Assembly: GCF_002836945.1 (NCBI RefSeq)
Contig: NZ_NIJM01000011.1
Span: 33,324 to 97,323, forward strand
Length of the DNA stretch: 64,000 bases
Direction: 5' to 3'
Source: Shewanella chilikensis
GTDB lineage: Bacteria; Pseudomonadota; Gammaproteobacteria; Enterobacterales; Shewanellaceae
The notes beneath the pieces are model-generated. The model made no database searches, had not been told where the DNA came from, and was given only the letters and a program-made list of their open reading frames with translations. The translations under genes and the position numbers were made by a program. Shown piece after piece: positions 60,545 through 64,000 of the stretch; position 1 is the first letter of the stretch; the number at the start of each line of letters is the position of its first letter.

Positions 60545-61313
60545 GACTCTTCCCCGCCAAGATAATGAACCCCAACTCGTGGTGCTGCCCGAGTGCAGCC
60601 TGCTGTTTGGCGGCCATGAGAGCATGCAGTTGGCCTGGGCCGGTGAGCCTGGGCAAAGCCCGCTCAAACGGCGCTTGGCCGAACTTGCCACCCAGTTTCA
60701 GGTATTCCTGCTGGCCGGCTCTATTCCGGTAGCCAGTGGCGATGGCCGGGTTTACAGCCGCTGTTATCTGTTTAATGATCAGGGGCAGGTACTCGGCGAC
60801 TACGACAAGCTGCATCTGTTTGACGCGGTAGTGACCGACGGTACAGGCCAATACCGCGAGAGCGATACTTTTTGCCCGGGTGAGCGGATAAGCGTGGTGG
60901 ATACCCCTTTTGGCCGCATCGGCCTGGCTATCTGTTATGATCTGCGTTTCCCGGATCTGTTTCGGGCGCTGCGTTTGCAAGGCGCCGAGATCATCGCCTT
61001 GCCCTCGGCCTTTACCAAGGTGACAGGCGAAGCGCACTGGGAAGTGTTGCTCAGAGCCAGGGCGATAGAAACCCAGTGTTTTATACTGGCGGCGGCGCAA
61101 TGGGGCCAGCATAATCAAGGAAGCCGCGAGACCTGGGGCCAGAGCATGATAGTCGACCCCTGGGGACGCATTCTGGCGCAGAAGGCCGAAGGCACAGGCT
61201 GGGTGCAGGCATGTTTGGACAAGGCCGAGTTAGCGCGGGTGCGCAGCGCCATGCCCGTAGAGACACACAATAGATTTTTGCCGCCGCAACTGGGCGACGG
61301 TAAGCGGAAATAA
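60468..61313 (+). CDS. Nitrilase-family amidase (Nit1-like, probable deaminated glutathione amidase)
   Basis: Carbon-nitrogen hydrolase of 281 residues with the catalytic triad Glu (VVLPECSLLFGG), Lys (DYDKLHLFD) and Cys (GLAICYDLRFPDLFR), and the MIVDPWGRIL and AIETQCFILAAAQ family blocks. The Nit1-like class hydrolyses deaminated glutathione; substrate here is by similarity only. The start is 77 bases inside yhdP in another frame; AGGA lies 9 bases before it and the first strand (VSLLQ) is homologous, so the overlap looks real. tldD follows 36 bases on. Confidence 0.9.
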   Translation: MQVSLLQCQSCREPEQNLQFIVSQLETLPRQDNEPQLVVLPECSLLFGGHESMQLAWAGEPGQSPLKRRLAELATQFQVFLLAGSIPVASGDGRVYSRCYLFNDQGQVLGDYDKLHLFDAVVTDGTGQYRESDTFCPGERISVVDTPFGRIGLAICYDLRFPDLFRALRLQGAEIIALPSAFTKVTGEAHWEVLLRARAIETQCFILAAAQWGQHNQGSRETWGQSMIVDPWGRILAQKAEGTGWVQACLDKAELARVRSAMPVETHNRFLPPQLGDGKRK

Positions 61314-61349
61314 CCAACAAGGCCACAGGGCCGGATTGAGAGAGACCCA

Positions 61350-62798
61350 ATGCCATTTTTAACCCAAGTGGGACAGAGTTTACTGCAAGAGGGACTGCAC
61401 CTCGACGATCTGCAAACTTACCTGGAGCGAATCCACCAACACCAGGTGGATTTTTCCGATCTCTATTTTCAGGGCAGCCGTCATGAAACCTGGGTGCTGG
61501 AAGATGGCATAGTCAAGGAAGGCAGTTTTCATATTGAGCGTGGTGTCGGTGTTCGAGCCATCAGTGGTGAAAAGACAGGTTTCGCCTACGCCGATGAGAT
61601 AACCCCCAAGGCCCTGGCTGCCGCCGCCGATGCCGCCAGAGGCATAGCCCAGACTGGGGGCAGCTATCAAACTCAGGCCTGGAAGCGCCGCGGCGCCAAG
61701 GCGCTGTATCTGAGTGAAGATCCGATAGCGGCACTGGAAGAGGGCCGTAAAATTGCCCTGCTCAAGGAAGCGGATGCCTATATCCGCAGCCTGGATAGCC
61801 GCATCATTCAAGTGGTGGTCAGCCTGGCCGGAGTGCATGAAGAGATACTGGTAGCTGCCAGCGATGGTACTCTGGCGGCGGATATCCGGCCGCTGGTACG
61901 CTTCAACTGCTCGGTGATCCTCGAAGAAAACGGCCGCCGTGAACGGGGCGGTGCCGGTGGCGGTGGTCGTCACCACTATCAAACCCTGATGGCTGCCGCT
62001 GATGACGGCCTGCCCATGTGTTTTGCCTTTGCCCGCGAGGCCGTGCGTCAGGCACAGGTCAACCTAAAGGCGATAGACGCCCCTGCCGGTGAAATGCCTG
62101 TGGTTCTGGGCGCAGGTTGGCCCGGAGTCTTGTTGCATGAAGCGGTTGGCCACGGTCTGGAAGGTGACTTCAACCGTAAGGGCAGTAGCGCCTTCAGCGG
62201 TAAGATTGGCCAGCAGGTGGCCTCCAAGTTGGTCACTGTGGTGGACGATGGCACGTTGGAAAACCGCCGTGGCTCGCTGACCATAGATGATGAAGGTACC
62301 CCGGCGCACAAGACAGTGCTGATTGAGAACGGCATTCTCAAGGGCTATATGCAGGACAAGCTCAATGCCCGCCTGATGGGGCAAAAGCCCACCGGGAATG
62401 GCCGCCGCGAATCATATGCTCACTTGCCTATGCCGCGGATGACCAACACCTATATGCTGGCCGGTGAGTCGGCGCCCGCCGATATTATCAAGTCGGTGAA
62501 AAAAGGCCTCTACGCCCCCAACTTCGGTGGCGGTCAGGTGGATATCACCTCGGGTAAGTTTGTGTTCTCGGCCTCTGAAGCCTACCTGATTGAAAACGGC
62601 GAGATCACCAGTCCGGTGAAGGGGGCGACCTTGATAGGCAACGGCCCGGAAGCCATGGGGCAGATCTCCATGGTGGGCACAGATCTTGAACTCGACAAAG
62701 GCGTCGGCGTCTGCGGTAAAGACGGCCAGAGTGTCCCGGTCGGGGTTGGGCAGCCAACGCTTAAACTGGACCGTCTGACGGTCGGCGGCACAGCCTGA
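61350..62798 (+). CDS. tldD: Metalloprotease TldD
   Basis: Zinc protease that with TldE (PmbA) processes small peptides and antitoxins. The 482-residue protein has the zinc motif HEAVGH (about 263-268), followed by [10 protein letters not shown], and [25 protein letters not shown], and ends with [37 protein letters not shown]. Partner tldE is not in the window. Last gene of this plus-strand block. Confidence 0.96.
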   Translation: MPFLTQVGQSLLQEGLHLDDLQTYLERIHQHQVDFSDLYFQGSRHETWVLEDGIVKEGSFHIERGVGVRAISGEKTGFAYADEITPKALAAAADAARGIAQTGGSYQTQAWKRRGAKALYLSEDPIAALEEGRKIALLKEADAYIRSLDSRIIQVVVSLAGVHEEILVAASDGTLAADIRPLVRFNCSVILEENGRRERGGAGGGGRHHYQTLMAAADDGLPMCFAFAREAVRQAQVNLKAIDAPAGEMPVVLGAGWPGVLLHEAVGHGLEGDFNRKGSSAFSGKIGQQVASKLVTVVDDGTLENRRGSLTIDDEGTPAHKTVLIENGILKGYMQDKLNARLMGQKPTGNGRRESYAHLPMPRMTNTYMLAGESAPADIIKSVKKGLYAPNFGGGQVDITSGKFVFSASEAYLIENGEITSPVKGATLIGNGPEAMGQISMVGTDLELDKGVGVCGKDGQSVPVGVGQPTLKLDRLTVGGTA

Positions 62799-62803
62799 GA
62801 AAT

Positions 62804-62828
62804 GCTGTCGAATCCCTGATTCGGCAGC
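62804..62828 (+). terminator. Hairpin after tldD
   Basis: GCTGTCGAATC, CCT, GATTCGGCAGC: 11 pairs with one G-U. Few Ts follow (TGAGTTTAG), so the terminator role is tentative. Confidence 0.55.
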
Positions 62829-63155
62829 TGAGTTTAGCGCTGGTTCATGCATTGCTCTTGGGCGAAGTTGATAGCCGCTGTGGCGGCAGAAAGTCTTGGA
62901 GCAAATGCATCCCTATTAATCTAAATCGATTGTGATCTTTGCAGAAACAGGCTTAAGCCTGCCGCAGGCAGGCCTGGCAAGGGCAATTCTGCATGAACCT
63001 CCGAAAGTGAGCGTCTCAGAGAGTTTCATTTCCAAAAATCCGTCGTTATTTATCAGAGAGTGACACCTTGCAGCGGGCTTTCTTGCAGCTCGGAAAGTGT
63101 TTAGGGTGTCCTGTATATTCCTGCTGTATATTGGGTTAGAGAAGGAGCTGGATAA
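62829..63155. other. Gap between tldD and a low-GC lipoprotein gene
   Basis: About 330 bases. It has a GC-rich palindrome CCTGCCGCAGG (62958-62968) and, just before the next gene, two TATATT elements at 63114 and 63127 within a repeated CTGTATATT, either of which may be a -10 box. TGTCCTGTAT at 63107-63116 recurs inverted at 63769-63778. I see no gene. Confidence 0.5.
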
Positions 63156-63554
63156 ATGAGAGTCGAATTAAAACTTTTTATCATATCTATGTTATTTATG
63201 GTTACAGGTTGTAATAGTACAGAGGCTGAAGCTATGGATTTTTGCCCCCCAGAAATTGAAAAAGAAGCCAGAGAAACATTAGGCTTAGTAGGCAAGGAAT
63301 CTATAAGCCTGCATGAACTTTTAGCATTAGCTGGCAGTAAAAGTTTGGTTTACGAGCCTTATGAGATTGACAATAAACCTCTAAATTGCTCGAACATTAA
63401 ATTGAATAGTGATTATCTTTCGTACATGGTATATGCAGGATTCAATGAGACTAAAGAGTATAAAAAGTCATATCTAGTGATAGCAAACTCAATGGAAAGC
63501 AAAGTGCTTTATATTGATAAGAGGTATATGTATAAGGCCCCAAAAATGTTCTGA
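63156..63554 (+). CDS. Orphan small lipoprotein of unknown function, AT-rich
   Basis: Not recognised. The 132-residue product has a lipoprotein signal (VELKLFIISMLFMVTGC; lipobox VTGC, Cys19), then a polar, mostly helical-looking body with two further cysteines (DFCPPE, LNCSNI). ATG follows AAGGAG. Its base composition is clearly poorer in GC than neighbouring genes, with AT-ending codons, which suggests recent transfer. A good terminator follows. No neighbours of related function. Confidence 0.7.
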   Translation: MRVELKLFIISMLFMVTGCNSTEAEAMDFCPPEIEKEARETLGLVGKESISLHELLALAGSKSLVYEPYEIDNKPLNCSNIKLNSDYLSYMVYAGFNETKEYKKSYLVIANSMESKVLYIDKRYMYKAPKMF

Positions 63555-63578
63555 TTATTAAAATAATGTTTTGAATCC

Positions 63579-63608
63579 AAAGCCTCGAACTCGCGAGGCT
63601 TTGTTTTA
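63579..63608 (+). terminator. Terminator of the lipoprotein gene
   Basis: AAAGCCTCG, loop AACTCG, CGAGGCTTT, then GTTTTA: 9-pair stem and T-run, 25 bases after the stop. Confidence 0.85.
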
Positions 63609-63768
63609 TCAGGTAAAGGGGGCTTGGCTTGGGTTTGTTTTCAGTGAGCAACGGCTCAATGACAAAATCCGTTAGGTACCAAATTCAATTGGGTTATCTG
63701 CTCAGGTGAAAATCCGTGGCGATTCAGATTGGTAAAGAGTGTGCGAAATATACATTAGGTCTGCAAAA

Positions 63769-63804
63769 ATACAGGACATCCATAAAAAAGACAGGACAGC
63801 CATA
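63769..63804. repeat. Direct repeat upstream of a transposase-like gene
   Basis: ACAGGACA-T-CCAT and ACAGGACA-G-CCAT start exactly 20 bases apart (63771 and 63791), separated by an A-rich spacer. ATACAGGACA is the exact reverse complement of TGTCCTGTAT at 63107-63116. It could be a recognition site for the adjacent REP-associated transposase, but no source for this is in hand. The rest of 63609-63873 shows nothing I can name. Confidence 0.5.
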
Positions 63805-63873
63805 TCTTTTTGATGTTTCGCCCAGGCTTGACTAGGCTTTGAAATACCCATCAAAGCTCAGTCGAGGTTGGTT

Positions 63874-64000
63874 ATGACCACCGCCCGTCGCCAGTTGATA
63901 GATGCTGAAAGTACGCCCTTTTACCACGTGATTAACCGTTGCGTGAGAAGGGCATTTTTGTGTGGTGAAGATGCACTGTCGGGGCGCAGTTACGAGCATA
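63874..64000 (+). CDS. REP-associated Y1 transposase-like protein, 5' end only
   Basis: 42 codons before the window edge. The start MTTARRQLIDAESTPFYHVI followed by NRCVRRAFLCGED is the N-terminus of the REP-associated tyrosine transposase (Y1_Tnp/RAYT-like) group common in Shewanella. The HUH motif and catalytic Tyr lie outside the window, so activity cannot be judged. It is preceded by a repeated ACAGGACA element. Confidence 0.75.
   Translation, partial: MTTARRQLIDAESTPFYHVINRCVRRAFLCGEDALSGRSYEH

Noticed and set aside
62951..62980. CRISPR-like or repeat array at the GC-rich palindrome after tldD
   Set aside because: Single palindrome without regular spacing or repeats.

Overview
The window is chromosomal DNA of a gammaproteobacterium, most likely a Shewanella. 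This is inferred from gene order: ubiE-ubiJ-ubiB-tatABC with a diguanylate cyclase and hemB, argA, rho/trxA/rhlB, ubiD-fre, csrD next to a full MSHA pilus locus, and mreBCD-maf-rng-yhdP-tldD. No tRNA, rRNA, CRISPR array or complete mobile element was seen.

Layout. 1-3000: 5' part of a large alpha-2-macroglobulin gene (minus strand, runs off the left edge). 3500-5000: argA with a tandem ARG box. 5000-9300: rho and trxA (minus) diverge from rhlB and a short Ppx/GppA-type gene (plus). 9300-18900: a minus-strand block of a periplasmic thioredoxin, hemB, a membrane diguanylate cyclase, tatD, a small secreted protein, tatCBA and ubiBJE; most junctions from ubiE to hemB overlap or nearly touch. 19100-29700: mixed housekeeping genes: an arginase-superfamily gene, rraA, a YgjV-like membrane protein behind a possible structured leader, PAP2 phosphatase, a glycosyltransferase, a DUF971 protein, fre, ubiD, a secreted Trp/His-rich protein with an SDR, a secreted nuclease and a short malic enzyme. 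29900-49800: csrD (mshH) followed by a complete MSHA type IV pilus locus (mshI to mshQ) with two tandem major pilin genes. 49900-62800: Pit phosphate transporter, then mreBCD, maf, rng, yhdP, a nitrilase-family amidase and tldD. 62800-64000: AT-rich orphan lipoprotein gene and the 5' end of a REP-associated (Y1) transposase-like gene.

How the genes work together. CsrD tunes CsrB-type small RNA decay in enterics. The Msh proteins form an inner-membrane platform (MshI/PilN-like/J/K/G), ATPase (MshE), secretin (MshL with MshM/N), pilins (A, B, C, D, O, P, F) and a large lectin-domain protein (MshQ). MreBCD, Maf and RNase G form a shape, division and RNA-processing group. UbiE/J/B, UbiD and Fre support ubiquinone and flavin metabolism, and TatABC exports folded proteins. 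Nothing here is clearly a new system. The best leads are the possible pseudoknotted leader before the YgjV-like gene, the asparagine tract in MshL, the twin pilins with MshQ, and the repeat-flanked low-GC island at the right end.
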